Positions 11,480-23,055 of a DNA stretch of 64,000 bases are shown here, piece after piece. This stretch comes from Akebia trifoliata (Eukaryota; Streptophyta; Magnoliopsida; Ranunculales; Lardizabalaceae). Position numbers and translations under genes: made by a program. Where the stretch lies: NCBI GenBank assembly GCA_017979445.1, contig CM030708.1, forward strand, positions 28,491,613 through 28,555,612, read 5' to 3'. Below the pieces are notes generated by a model. The model did not search any database. It was given only the letters and a program-made list of their open reading frames with translations, and was not told the origin of the DNA. Each line of letters begins with the position of its first letter. Within the stretch, counting starts at the first letter, position 1.

Positions 11480-13640
11480 ACGGTGTACATATGAGAAAAA
11501 GGAATTCTATGGATCACAGAAGGATATTTGACCGAGACAAATGTGGAGAAGAGGTCATGGTCGCCACGATTTCTTCTCGCTCTTTGTCTAGAGTTTTAAC
11601 ATGGTTGACCGTTAGAATCAATTCTACAACGTGCAAAAATCCAAACGTGAGTGCACATTGCAATCTGATGCACGTTAGCATAATTCCTAGTAAGATTCTA
11701 ACGTGCGCTAATTCTAAAATCGAAAGAACTGTTGAGATGGTAAAAGAGAAGAGAACAACTCGACTTGTTGTATTGGCCTCCCAATCTACAAATTTGGTAA
11801 GTTTTAATCATGTTCTTGGAGGCATAGTGGGTTTATACCAATAATGATGAATTATTTTCTTAATTTTCTACTTTTTTTTTTTGGGTGGTAAATTCTATTT
11901 TAATTGTGGATGATTCGAAGTGTTCATGTTGGAGTTGTATTTTGAAATGGGTTTCTATTTTAATAGGATAATTTGTGTGTGATATAGTGTTGCTATGTGT
12001 TGTTATTAGGGTGTCCTGAGATAGTTTCTTGAGTCTTGATGAGTGGTAAATGGGTATGTTAGGTGATTGATAATATGCCAAGACCAAGTAAATTACTGTT
12101 TTGGGTGTTGTTTTAAAGTTGAAAAGCTTTGATGGATTTTGGGTGTTGGGTTATTAATGATTTAATTTATTGCTAGGTAGGTTAATGATGGTGACGATAT
12201 TATATTTTAACTCTATTATTAATAGTTATGTTTGAGGGTTTAGTTTCAATTGTTTTAAGTTTCTATAATCTATAAGATTGGGTGTCGGACTTCAAATTCA
12301 GTGTTGGTAAGGATTCTTCTAATTCTAGTTGGATTCGTTAAATTGAATGGTTAGTTAGAGTCACTATAGTGAGGGTTAGTGTGAGGAAGGTTTGTTGTTA
12401 GACTCGATAATTATAGATTATTTTATGGTGTGTAGTTGCTTAAAAACTTTGGTTGAGTCGATTTTAATAGTGAAGAATGAATATTATTGTGCATAGTGGG
12501 AATGTGTGATGAAAGAGAAAAATAATTGATAAAAATTTGATATGAGGTTTGGTATTGTATTTCGTCAAAAAATAAAAATAAAATGTAAGTAATTCTATTT
12601 TATTTTATGGTCATGTAGATGTTAATTTGTTTTAAAGCTGGTTAAATATGTTGGAAATGTAAGAACTTGCAAGAAATTATTGACTTCTTTTATACGATTG
12701 TTTCATGCATAAACACTATGAATTTTGATTTAATTTGTGTATGATTTACATAATTTAAATCATACATAGAATTACTTGTGTATGATCTTTTACGGATTTG
12801 AATCTCATTTCATATACGATGATTGGATATAAAAGTTGATGTGATATGTATAGAATATTATTTGAAGTTGTGGAATTTTGATCTGATCAACTGAGATAAA
12901 ATATCGGCCTATGGTTGTTAAAGGGATGGTAAACATTCCCTTGGATGAAAGACAGTTCAAAATGCGAGTTAAACTGTTTATCTATCATTCCCTTTGAAAA
13001 GAATTCGGGTGTTGGAGAAAAATTGAATTTTCATTGTCAATTGAAATAAATTGTGATTATGGAACTACTATTTTCTATATGAATTCAAAATGCGAGTTGA
13101 ACTGTTAATCCAGCATTTTTACGTTTTACATGAATTGTTCAAATGAGACACGTTTTCAATTCAGAACCCTATTATAGGTGTCGAAGTTAGGTAATCGGTT
13201 TCCCTGCCCACCTCTCTATAGTTATATTGCAGTCCACATTCATAGTAGCTGATATAGATTGGTTTGCATCGATAAAGAAATAAGTTACCAATTTAGTGTT
13301 TAGTGATCTAAGATCTGGAGATTTGATTGGCGGCTTTTGTGGCAAATTATTGCTATGGATTGTCAACAATGGATGGTACATAAAGATGAATTGTGAATTG
13401 TACAAGGTAGTTGATGAGTTATTTTATCTATAGTGGATATGTAGATCAGATAGGAATGGAAATATGTAATATAGATGTATGATGTGTGATCGAGAATGGG
13501 AGATATCTATGAATAATTGGATGTATGAAGTGTTATTACACAGGCATTGTTTTGTAAGGGGTAATTTTCATAAGTATATATTTTAGCTTCTCCTCTGATT
13601 TAGATGTTTAGCGGATAAAACATTGTTTTGCAGATGTGAG
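11480..13640. repeat. Duplicated spacer block, copy I
   Basis: Non-coding, TG-rich sequence matched almost base for base by 35820-37865, with a roughly 90-bp segment near 11570-11660 present only here. Small open frames in it (such as 11491-11844) have no recognisable domain and are not conserved in length. The part at about 13000-13430 is also matched at 51330-51720 and 60110-60500, so it is an old part of every array unit. Confidence 0.75.
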
Positions 13641-13767
13641 AAACATCTTAAATAGAGCAACCTTGTCTGCACCTCAACCTAGTTCATCTTCAATTTTGAT
13701 TGTAGGTTGTATTCAACATCTACTTCACAAGCAATTATTTGGAAAGAGATTGAGGTACCACACGAAT

Positions 13768-14147
13768 TTATTTGCAAGATATCAAACAGGATCTCATGTT
13801 GCTTGAATTCAATTCCCCAATTCTATAGCTTCAATAACAGCTCTTTGGCATTCATCCGAGCTATCTTTGTCTCACTTCTCTTTATTGTCGCTTGTCGTTT
13901 TATCCGGTGAAGATAGAGTCAAAACAGGAAGAGATGCAGAGCCCTCCCCCTTAGTCGGCTGGGGCAACTGCAAGGGAACTTAATGCAATTGCACCATTGC
14001 TAATCAAGGGACGTAGGGTAGCTTCCTCTTGGAGACAGATGGCAGCAACAATGAGTGCTTGATACAAACTTTTCATTGAGATGTCCCCTTGAAGAAGTGG
14101 ATCTGTCATTTGAAGCAACCTTTTTGGGTCTTGAAAAGTGGTTGTCC
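13768..14147 (-). pseudogene. Relic of RLCK last exon (relic A2)
   Basis: The minus strand after the acceptor TTTGTACAG reads an exon 5 homologous to the intact kinases: [41 protein letters not shown] and then a stop. It carries the same one-base deletion after CTTTTCAA as the other three relics. The usual tail ending in WMCC is degraded. No upstream exons are seen next to it. Confidence 0.78.
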
Positions 14148-14265
14148 CTGTACAAAGATTAGTTAGTAGAAGAGTTCTTCAGCAATCCAAATGTTCATTC
14201 TACCAATCAAACTCAGCAGATTACATGGCCTCTTTAAGGTCTTCTATAGGATATTCTGAATTGTA

Positions 14266-14960
14266 GACAGACACTACGTCTCAAGCAATTAAAAATGACT
14301 AAATATGTCGGAAAAAATGACGGTCTTTATCATTTTTTTTAATCCTTAATGACGTCTGTAATAGTCGATTATAAACAACTGATTTAATTCGTCATTAAAT
14401 AAGTGAGAGAGCCACTATTGCCGCACCTTTTACTAATGCTACACTAATTCCTATGTAAGAATTGCACACAGTGGTGTGGCGTTAATAAAAATTTGGTGGC
14501 AATAACAATTTAATACTTAAAGCAATTTGTATGTTCTTCTCTAAAAAAACCCTAGAATTGGAAATCTCAAACCACAAATCCAATTTACTCCTTTTCGATT
14601 TCCTCTCTCACGATTTTAGGGTTTGGGATTTTCGATCTCCTCACAATTTCCTCTTTCGTGATTTAGAGTTTTGGACTTACGATCTTCTCTCACACCGATT
14701 ATAGGTTTTTTCTCACAAAAATATAGAGTTAGGGTTTCAAAATCCTTGAGTCTTCAACAAATTTTCGTTCTCATCTAAAGGGGTTACGAAACTAGGTGAG
14801 GTTCGATCGGCATCTTCTCCAACACAAACTTTCCAGGTAGCTCTCTCTCTCTCTCTCTCTCCAGGCTGTTGTATTGTTAGCCTTAGGGATTCATTGTAGA
14901 TCTGAGTATGAGAAGGTTGCTAGAGACTACAAGTTGAAGATCGAGTATGGGAAGGTTTGG
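14266..14960. mobile_element. Insertion with a CACTA-like end
   Basis: The sequence at 14266 begins CACTACGTCTCAAGC. This stretch is absent from the paralogous spacer (about 39210-39530), where flanking homology resumes at TTATGAGT(A/C)TTGGTATGAAAC. It contains a stretch resembling a plant 5' UTR (AAACCCTAG-type motifs and a CT tract at 14842-14860). Only one clear end is visible, so the class is tentative. Confidence 0.35.
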
Positions 14961-15017
14961 GTTTCAAGTCTTATGAGTCTTGGTATGAAACATTAAGGTT
15001 AAACCGAATAATACAAT

Positions 15018-15275
15018 ATGATGATGTTTTTTTTTTATACGACACCATTTCAATCCACTGTTCCTAGACATGAAATTTCTCTCAAAAATCCCCAATCATC
15101 CAAAAGTGCTATGAAATTTTGGAATCAAACTCCCCTCCCCCATCACATTGAATTTTTCAAAATTTTCTTGCAAATTGATTTTCTACTAATTTTTGGAAAG
15201 TATCCAAAATTTTCAACGAAGTGGATAAAACCAAGTGAATCATGTACAATCATCCACAAATAAAATAAAATATTT
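15018..15275 (-). pseudogene. Degraded Ty1/copia integrase fragment (copy I)
   Basis: Read on the minus strand in shifting frames it shows FVDDCT.FTWFYPL, then GGEF-like and LLDDWGF..EISC followed by a degraded NG. These are the spacing and motifs of the copia integrase core, full of stops and frameshifts. The same relic recurs at 39555-39790, so it predates the segmental duplication. Confidence 0.65.
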
Positions 15276-16320
15276 GTACATTTGAACATATGGCTTTGGT
15301 ACAAGCCTTGTAAGCAATCTTCTGTTTAATTCTTGAAAATTTCACAAATTTTTCATTTTTTTCAATGAAAGTATGATTCTTTCGATTGTTGAACTATTTT
15401 GAATAATTCACGCATTTTCAGCTTAAAAGAATAAAATGCCTTTTTTTACGACTTTTACAAATTTTTATAAAACTCGGTGGAGAAAAAAACGCTTCTGTTA
15501 CTTGTATGTTGCAAAGTGTAAACTTGTAAGTTGTGACATGTAGCACAAGTTGACTTAGAGGCGGTCATGCTTCAAAATTTTGGAGGGATCCAACTTTTTA
15601 TGTCACAAATGTGTCTTTTATTTAAAATAATAATAATAACATGATCCTCTATATTTATTTCAAATTACACATTAATTTTGCAAATTGATGATTTGTCCCT
15701 TGACTTTGGTCTTCTTTTATAAATCAACGGAATAATAACCTACATGCTCTCATTATCACCACCATCATTATTACCATCACCAATATATCATCACCTTCAC
15801 CATCACCATTAACATCACCATCACTATTAACATCATTATCATATTACCGAATTTTTGGTTTCCAAATTTTTGAAATGAGACTGAGAATATTCGCATGAAG
15901 CATATGTTGCATATTTTCCATTTATCAAAATTTTGAATTTTTTATTGGAGTTTTGAGATCCAAAATTGAATAGAACTCGAATTTTTCACAAATTGAATTT
16001 TTGTTGTATTCCGCATTGCTAACAAGGGGTACAAGACCCAATGAATTTATGTTGTTGGATTCATAGTTTTCTTTTATGACTTAAATCAAGAATGTATAGA
16101 GTTTTTCCATTTCCGGTGAAACCTTAGCTAAAAGGCATTTTACTTTTTTGTAATAGTTGAAAAGTCAAAGATTCTTTGATTTGTTTTCTCTTAAGAGTTG
16201 TAAAGACAATTCTCTAAATTTTTACCGGCCTGTCGAATAGACACAAGACTTGTGCTCAACTATATGAATTTTTGTCTTTGTTTTTATTTTTATTTTTTAT
16301 GATGAGGGGACACAAATTTA
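15276..16320. other. Non-coding spacer with CCATCA-type microsatellite
   Basis: No gene seen. A CAC/CAT-rich microsatellite lies at about 15755-15840. The block is matched at 39790-40780. The last part holds the 3' flank of copy 2, with A-rich AATAAAAATAAAAA stretches on the minus strand (about 16275-16300) that could serve as polyadenylation signals. Confidence 0.5.
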
Positions 16321-19300
16321 TTAGCAACACATCCAACTGGATCTCCTGTTATTTTCTTTAATGGAATGCCGCTTCTCTTCATTGTTGCTTGATCCCACCT
16401 CATCAGCTGGGGCCACTGCTAGTGAACTTAATACATTTGCAACATCCCTAATCAAGGGACGTCCAGTAGCCCTGTTTAGGAGACACATGTCAGCAATAGC
16501 AAGCGCTTGATACAAACTTCTTATTGAGAAGTCCCCTTGAAGAAGTGGATCAGCCATTTGAGGGGATCTTTTTCGGTCCTTGAAAAGGGGTCGAGCCTGT
16601 TCAACAAAATAACAACATCAACACTGTAAAGAAATGACTTTTTAATCAGAGTTTCAATCAACTTGAATATAAACTAGACATGTACGCATGATTGGACTTG
16701 GACAGATATATACGGACAGGCTCACTCATCCATAAAGTTGCTCTTGCAACATTATGAAAATGCATGTAGAATCTCAACTTCCATGACTGATCAAAGAAAA
16801 TTTACATTCTAACAGAAAACCAACCAGTGAGATTCCATAAAAACTACAAAGATGTTACAAGCTTTTGATGGTAAAATGAGCCATTGAAGTGTTCTATACT
16901 TGCTCAATAATACTTTTCCATCAAAAGTATGAGAAGCTCCAGCTTAAGACCCCTGGACAACAAAAGCGCACACCTTTGGGTACATTACAAGAAGCAACCT
17001 TGAAGACATTCTTCACAAACGAGACAACTGTTTTGCGAACAGGTTGGTACCAACACATATCTCCTTAGAAGAATATAATTGAAGACTACTAATTGGATTC
17101 TTTTAAGCAAACTAATTAGTAGCCAAGGACACTCAAAGGTCCTCCGCCAGATCTCCTACCTCACTATGTTGCTTTGATACTTGAACAAGTTGATTTTAAG
17201 AGCGTTAGCTTAGACTGAATAAATTTACATGGACAATTCGTAAAAAATGGTCTGTCATGAGCCATATTTTTAACACAAAATGATGGGATGGACCTCATAA
17301 GAATTAAGATTTGTCCCAACTCTTCTAGAAGCCATGGGCACTCTTATTAACTTCTTCTGAAACAATAGCTTTTATCCACAACACACAACAATTAAAAAAA
17401 AAAAAAAAAAAACCTCTAATGGATTCACATTCAAGCAAAGAGAAACAAAAAAAAGTAAAGAGCAAGTAAGAAAATTACCCAAGGAACTAAATTTTGCTCT
17501 TCTGCTGGCCTAGTGGTGTCGATGGCTCTTCGCCCTGTGATTAACTCAAGTAAAACAACTCCAAAACTGTAAACATCTGATTTCAACGTCAGATGACCTG
17601 TTCTTGCATACTCCGGGGCACAATATCCAAGCGTGCCCACCACCCTCGATGATACATGAGTCTTATCTCCAGTAGGACCAAGCTTTGCAAGCCCGAAATC
17701 CGAGAGTTTCGGAATGAATCCTTCGTCCAACAAAATGTTGGACGATTTCAGATCACGATGTATAACAGGGGGATTGGCATTGTCATGCAAATATGCCAGA
17801 CCTTTAGCGGCTCCTGCTGCTATTTTCATTCTTGTATACCAACCTAACGGCTTCTGGTCTGGTGCGAGATCTACAAACAAATATAAGATACGTATTGAAA
17901 TATGTAGCGTGTATTGAATTATTGCAAATTCAAAGGAAGATTATTACTTAAAATGTTTCCTTCAAAGAGATAATCACAAAATCAAAAGATTAAATATATT
18001 TGACATACCTAGAAGATGATCTTCTAGAGACCCCAGTGGCATATATTCATAAACCAAAAGCCTCTGATCTCCATCAGCACAATATCCAATGAGATTAACT
18101 AGATTTTGATGGTGAAGACGATGTAGCATTGAAACCTCAACACGAAACTCTCTATTTCCTTGCAACCCATTCCTGTTAAGTTGCTTAATAGCCGCAAGCT
18201 GATCATAATGAACCAAAATCAATCCTAAGTTTCTTCAATTATTCCAAGGACTCAACTCATTCATAGTAGTTAATTTAGTCCTCATTTACCTGCCCACTCT
18301 CAAGGCATCCCTTGTAAACATTTCCAAACCCACCAGCACCCAATCGACATTTATAATGAAAATTCTTGGTTGCCAAGGCAAGCTCATGGAAGGTGAACGT
18401 TACTTCAATATGTTCAGGTGAGGTTTCTTGATTAGGATTCTCTGCAAAACAAAGTGTGGATGAATAAGTTTTGAATGACCAAATAATTTTACACTTCTCA
18501 ATTGATGTTTATAATAATTATGTCTGCTCAAACCTAGTTTTCTATCAAATTAAGCTCATTAATAGCCAATGCCAGTAAGAAAGATCATATCCAAGTGCCT
18601 TACAAACTAAGAAGAATGAACCGAAAGGAAGTGAAATGTTTGCTGATCTTGAAGTGTTTCGAAGAGTAATGATTTTCTGACTCCCCCACGTGGTATACTA
18701 AAATTGCTCTCCTGATATGGCATCTGCTAGAACCATAGATCTTTTTCCTCGCGATACACAACTACACATATTTATGGGGATGTGCAGTTGTGTATCCCAA
18801 TGCATAAAATACATGGTTTTAGCACATGCCACGCCAGGAGAGTATTTTGAATATGCCACATGGGGGAGTCAGATTATTACGACTCGTGTTTCGAAACTGA
18901 TTATAATTGAATTTGAATTTTTTTTTTTCCCTTTTTCTAAAGAATAGAGTCTGAATAATACTGCATTTGACAATAATAACTTTCCTCTCAAAGAAATAAC
19001 ATCTACATCGTACTTTTTTGGCTCAAAGAACTATGTATCGATGCAAATCCTATAGCTATTAATTTCTAGTCTCATTTTATTGAAACCAGTCTTGCACAAA
19101 TAACTTTACAAGTTACAAGAAATCATAATATCATAGATCTCAATCTTGTGTTTGATGGAGAGCCTCAAACCTCGTTTGAGGTTAGGGAAATCTCATGGTA
19201 CCCATTATTATTCTCTTTTCTTTTGCTTTTCTGTAAGTTCCATATGCTTTTAATGAATTTGTTGAAGGTTTTAACTACAATGTTAAATTAATTGGCAGAT

Positions 19301-22300
19301 CCGAATAGAGCGGAGAGTGGGTCGTGTATTTGAAGGTTGGTAAGAAGGGAGGATATATTTCGCTCTTACCAACAAATACCTTGCTTACTTCAACCATTAT
19401 GCTGTCCAAAACTCCAAATCTAAAGAAAATCAACGCACTCCTGCCTAGTAAAGTTCCTTCTCTTTTCCAATAATTTCTAATTTATTAATTACCTCATATA
19501 ATGCCTAGTGTAACTATAGTATGCTGACCATGGAATATAATATCCTCACGCATTGTACATGTTAGAACGATAGTCCCACATTGCCTGTGGGAGCCCAATC
19601 CATGGGTCCATAGAGAGAATAAGTTTTTCACATAAGATAATATGGAGTCATGGAGTTGTATATCACTTTTGTACTTCTCACTCGCTTACATCTTTGCTTA
19701 TCTGATGTACAAAATCTCCTAGTTTTGTTATTTATGCACACGTGTCGATTATGAGAATTGACGATTATTCAGTTTAATTCTTTGGATCACATATTCATCC
19801 TTGCATGGGTAGTAGCTCTATCGGACCATACACACTGTTGCCCTTGACACTTCTTGATTGTGTTTGCTTTCTTATGATGTTTAGCTACTTTTTCCCATCC
19901 GCAAAAATAGTTTGTTGCCTACTCTATTTACAACTTTTGGTGTTTGGCTTGAATTGGCTTAGACATGTTGGTTTGACCATCTTACCCATAAATGAATATT
20001 TAAAATAGTTCAATTTCTACATTTTGATGATTCTCACACTCCCAACATAATCCATTGTAGCACTTTAGGCCACTCCCAACATAGAATCATGTTCTAGCAC
20101 TTTTAGTAACGAAGTTTTAAACTAACTACTATTGGCATCTGCTTTGTGTATTTTCTAAGTATTAAGCAATGAACATTCACTGTGGTATATCAAAATAATT
20201 GGTTCTTATGCTAGTGGGTTATGGTTGCTTATAACCGTTCTTCATTAGTGGAGGACTGCTTGATTACAACTAATCAAGTTAGCCAGGAATTGATTTTCTA
20301 TCGACTTGTTTTTTTATTTGCTATTAATATTTATAAATATACAGTTCTTGAAGATCTTGATAGTGTTTCGCCTTCATATAATATTTCTTATTTTTTAACA
20401 TTTGTGAATAAAGTCTAGCTATGTTCTTCTATTACTTTGGGTTAATATCTCGATGTACCAAACCTTTTCCGTGTAGGTACGAAAGTGCCATTAGGATTTC
20501 CTTGAGAATAGTGGCAATGTAGGGGAAATCCAAACATTGAGGAAATAAGAGGACACGATAGAGCGGAGAAAGCCAGAGGAGATCAAAGGCATCACGACCA
20601 TTTGCTTCTAATTGAATTTTATTTTTAAGCAATTATGTGACGTAATTTCATTTGTAAGTGCCCAATTGCTTCAATTAGAGACTGTTTAGTAATGAAATTT
20701 CAATATATAATATGAATTTTGAATTGTTTAGTTTAATTTGGAGCTTGTTTTATGATTTTTATTTTGTTTTTTTATTTTTCTGAATTTTTTTTTTATTACT
20801 ATTTCATTTATTGTAATTGGTGAATTAGAGGACAATTCCATTGCTAGTTAAACCTCTATATTCGACGGCCATACTCTATTGATTTTGTTTTTGTTTTTTT
20901 GAAGCTCATTCTCTAATAATTTATTAGTTCAAGACCGTCAAAAAAAAAAAAATCTACAAGAAAATATTTGACAGGCATATTTGATGAGATGGTCCGTCAA
21001 ATTTTTCAAAATTTGACGGGCTGAGACCATCAAATATGGGCTTTTCACATAGTGTATAGTACTAGTCAAACAGATGTCCATATCAAAAGTTACACCATAA
21101 AAATTATGATTTGTTTTTGCACCAAAACAAACGTGGATGGAGGTAGTGAGAGTAGAAATGGACACATATGAACTAATAGAAGATAGTATTTTTTAAGGAA
21201 AGGCTTTGAGTATGATTTTCTTCCACATATGCTAAGGCAAACCAATTACTCACCGAACGGTGAAATGGATTCTTCAGGAGAAGTGGTAGCAACTGTAACC
21301 TCTTGCTACTATTTATTCTCTTTGATGACTTCTTCTCATGGGCAGAGAAACACGAAAAGCAATTATGAGTCGATAAACCAATAAATTCTTTTTGAATTCT
21401 TAGATATGGAACCTTTAAAATCTTAGGGTATGTTTGATTGCAAGTAGAATAATTATCTAGCAAATCATTTGTCACCAAGTAAATCCTTTTCCTCTATTTG
21501 AGTACAACATGGAAAATCACGCCCAAAAGTTCCATTAAATTGGGTGTATAAGTTTATTTATTTATGGCTTTCAAAAACACGATTCAATGTCACGGTGATG
21601 TAGAGAAAAAAATTCTATGAACTTTAAAGAAAAAAAAATCTTGAAAAAGGTTATTTTTCATTGCTAGATTTTAATTTTAAATTTGGGAGTTCGATGGGAG
21701 TTTGGTAACCGTCTATTCTTCAAACCTTGGATCAAGTAAAAAAAAAAAAAAAATCAATTTTTTTTAGGATTTGAGTATTTCCATGAAATCAAGAGGGCTA
21801 TGGTGTTGGATTGCCAATTTGATACATATTTGAGCTTGATGACCCTAGTAAGACTTAAAATCTTATTTAGTTCTCCCTTTTTTAAAAAACAATTAAATTA
21901 GAAGAAGGTATGAGCAGTTTCATATGTATCCATAGAGTTTATTTGTAATTTAAAATATTGATCACAGGATTTTAAAGATTACACTACCAAAAAAAAGAAC
22001 ATATTTTTTTATAGATTTGAAAATGAAACAAATCATACCTTCCATGTTGTCTTCTTGAACATACTGATTGAGGTCAAGTCCACTGTTCACGGTTATCCTA
22101 TTTGTGATTTGTTCCTGAACATGGTGATTGCGGTCAAATCCACTGTTCGTTGTAACATTATAATATGTGTTGAGCTCTTGATGATCAATGCGATGGTTCA
22201 AACCAAAGCCATCACTGTTGACCGTAGGCTTAATGTATGTATCGAGCTCCTGATGATCAATGCGATGGTTCAAGCCAAATCCGCTGTTGGCCGTAAGATT

Positions 22301-22369
22301 AGTAAATGTGTTGGACTCATCAATTTGGTGGTTCAAGTCAAATCCACTATTGGTAGTTGAACTATCCAT
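16321..22369 (-). CDS. RLCK-VII (PBS1-like) protein kinase copy 2, intact, 446 aa
   Basis: Five exons on the minus strand: 22039-22369, 18290-18441, 18009-18198, 17479-17870 and 16321-16596. All introns are GT-AG, phases are 1, 0, 1, 0, and the total is 1341 nt with TAA at the end. The start ATG is supported by stops upstream in that frame. Residues 1-110 hold five NSG-type LNH repeats. The kinase follows with [18 protein letters not shown], alpha-[29 protein letters not shown] and the αF aspartate (KSDVYSFG). The activation loop has [10 protein letters not shown], the site type cut in PBS1 by AvrPphB. The protein ends SSWMCC. The family acts as soluble or membrane-tethered Ser/Thr kinases below immune and developmental receptors, phosphorylating downstream partners. 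Odd points: no Gly2 or N-terminal Cys, a GTLGY instead of GTYGY, and a C-terminal tail about 36 aa shorter than in copy 4. Intron 1 holds a CACTA-type insertion. Confidence 0.88.
18676..18873. mobile_element. Foldback MITE A in intron 1 of copy 2
   Basis: Same 198-bp inverted repeat as at 1040-1238, with TCTGACTCCCCCACGTGG at one end and CATGGGGGAGTCAGA at the other. The inner hairpin GATACACAACTACACAT / ATGTGCAGTTGTGTATC is nearly perfect. Confidence 0.8.
19137..21054. mobile_element. CACTA-type insertion in intron 1 of copy 2
   Basis: Intron 1 of copy 2 is about 1.9 kb longer than in copy 1 because of this stretch. Flanking homology breaks after ATCATAGATC and resumes at AGTCAAACAGATGTCC. 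The right end reads, on the minus strand, CACTATGTGAAAAGCCC followed by repeated GACGG/CCGTCAAATTT subterminal motifs, as in CACTA (En/Spm-like) transposons. A matching end lies at 60588. The left end is not defined, and about 100 bp of intron was lost there. No transposase is seen. It carries a kinase fragment at about 20450-20545. Confidence 0.6.
20450..20548 (-). pseudogene. Captured STE20-type kinase fragment
   Basis: The minus strand reads [20 protein letters not shown] followed by [10 protein letters not shown] and a stop. This is the alpha-E helix and the start of the catalytic loop of a STE20-family kinase (closest by eye to Fray/SPAK-like plant members), with HRDI-N where HRDIKAGN is expected. 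It is unrelated to the surrounding RLCK exons and lies within the CACTA-type insertion, so it looks like a host exon picked up by the transposon. Confidence 0.5.
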
Positions 22370-22513
22370 ATTAATGTATAGTGAATATCTAATATTGGGG
22401 TTGATTAGGATCTATTTTGGTTCCCTATTTTTATAACTAAAAGGCTCAATCTGCAAAGAAGAAAACAAATACACCTTAGAGGTTGTGAAAACTGAAAAAA
22501 AATATATGAGTAC

Positions 22514-22696
22514 TGATTATCTGACTTAACAACGTGACAACTCAATCAACTTACCTGATGTGATAAGTTTGAGAATCATGCTCTCCTCGAGATACAAAGG
22601 TGCAGTTTTGTATAAGAGGAGAACACATCACGGTTTGCAAGCCTGGCATGTCAGATAAGTCGATTGAGTATGTCACATGCCTAAGTCAGATTATCA
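22514..22696. mobile_element. Foldback MITE B upstream of copy 2
   Basis: Inverted-repeat element with TCTGACTTA and TAAGTCAGATTATC-type ends and a shortened core: one arm of the CTCGGGATACA hairpin is partly deleted compared with the other copies. Confidence 0.6.
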
Positions 22697-22739
22697 ATGA
22701 TGAAAAAGGCTAAAATTCAAACAAAAATCACTCAACAAC

Positions 22740-23055
22740 TATGAATTTTTTACAATCAAACAAAAAATATCACTCCCTCTCTTTTTTTTTTTTTTTCTGA
22801 TTTATTAAAAGATACTCTCAAAAGTGTAGACTACTCATTTTAATTTTGAAAATGGTAAATTACTATTTTTGAAATTAAAATATTTTACATAAATAGGAAA
22901 AATTATTACATAAATCATAAATATTTTTTTCGCTACAATTTTAATAAAAATAGTTTTAAAAAAATTCGCCTTATAAAATAGTAAATTTTCCCATTCTAAC
23001 GTAAAATAGTTTAATTCCAAAAATTATAATTTACCATATATATGTAGAAGCAGAA
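22740..23055. other. AT-rich 5' UTR intron/flank of copy 2
   Basis: Matches the flank of copy 1. The segment that carries the GTAAGTTAAAA splice donor in copies 1, 3, 4 and 5 is missing here. The nearest candidate on the minus strand is ATATATGGTAAATTATAA at about 23025-23042, so 5' UTR splicing in copy 2 may differ. Confidence 0.4.

Noticed and set aside
11491..11844. 117-codon open frame with a partial counterpart at 35938-36150
   Set aside because: Length and start are not conserved between the two duplicated blocks, a 90-bp segment is missing in the other copy, and no domain is visible.
17656..17917. Plus-strand open frames opposite exon 4 (also at 26548 and 44727)
   Set aside because: Mirror images of the conserved kinase exon, with no splice or start support.
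19571..19583. AGTCCCACATTG, one mismatch from the upstream element of plant U-snRNA genes
   Set aside because: No snRNA-like sequence follows at the required distance. The motif also occurs in retroelement LTRs and may belong to one inside the CACTA-type insertion.
22055..22360. Plus-strand open frame of 101 codons opposite exon 1, also seen at 2451 and 55539
   Set aside because: It is the antisense shadow of the repeat exon. The repeats lack stops in that frame for compositional reasons, while the minus frame has start, donor and phase support.
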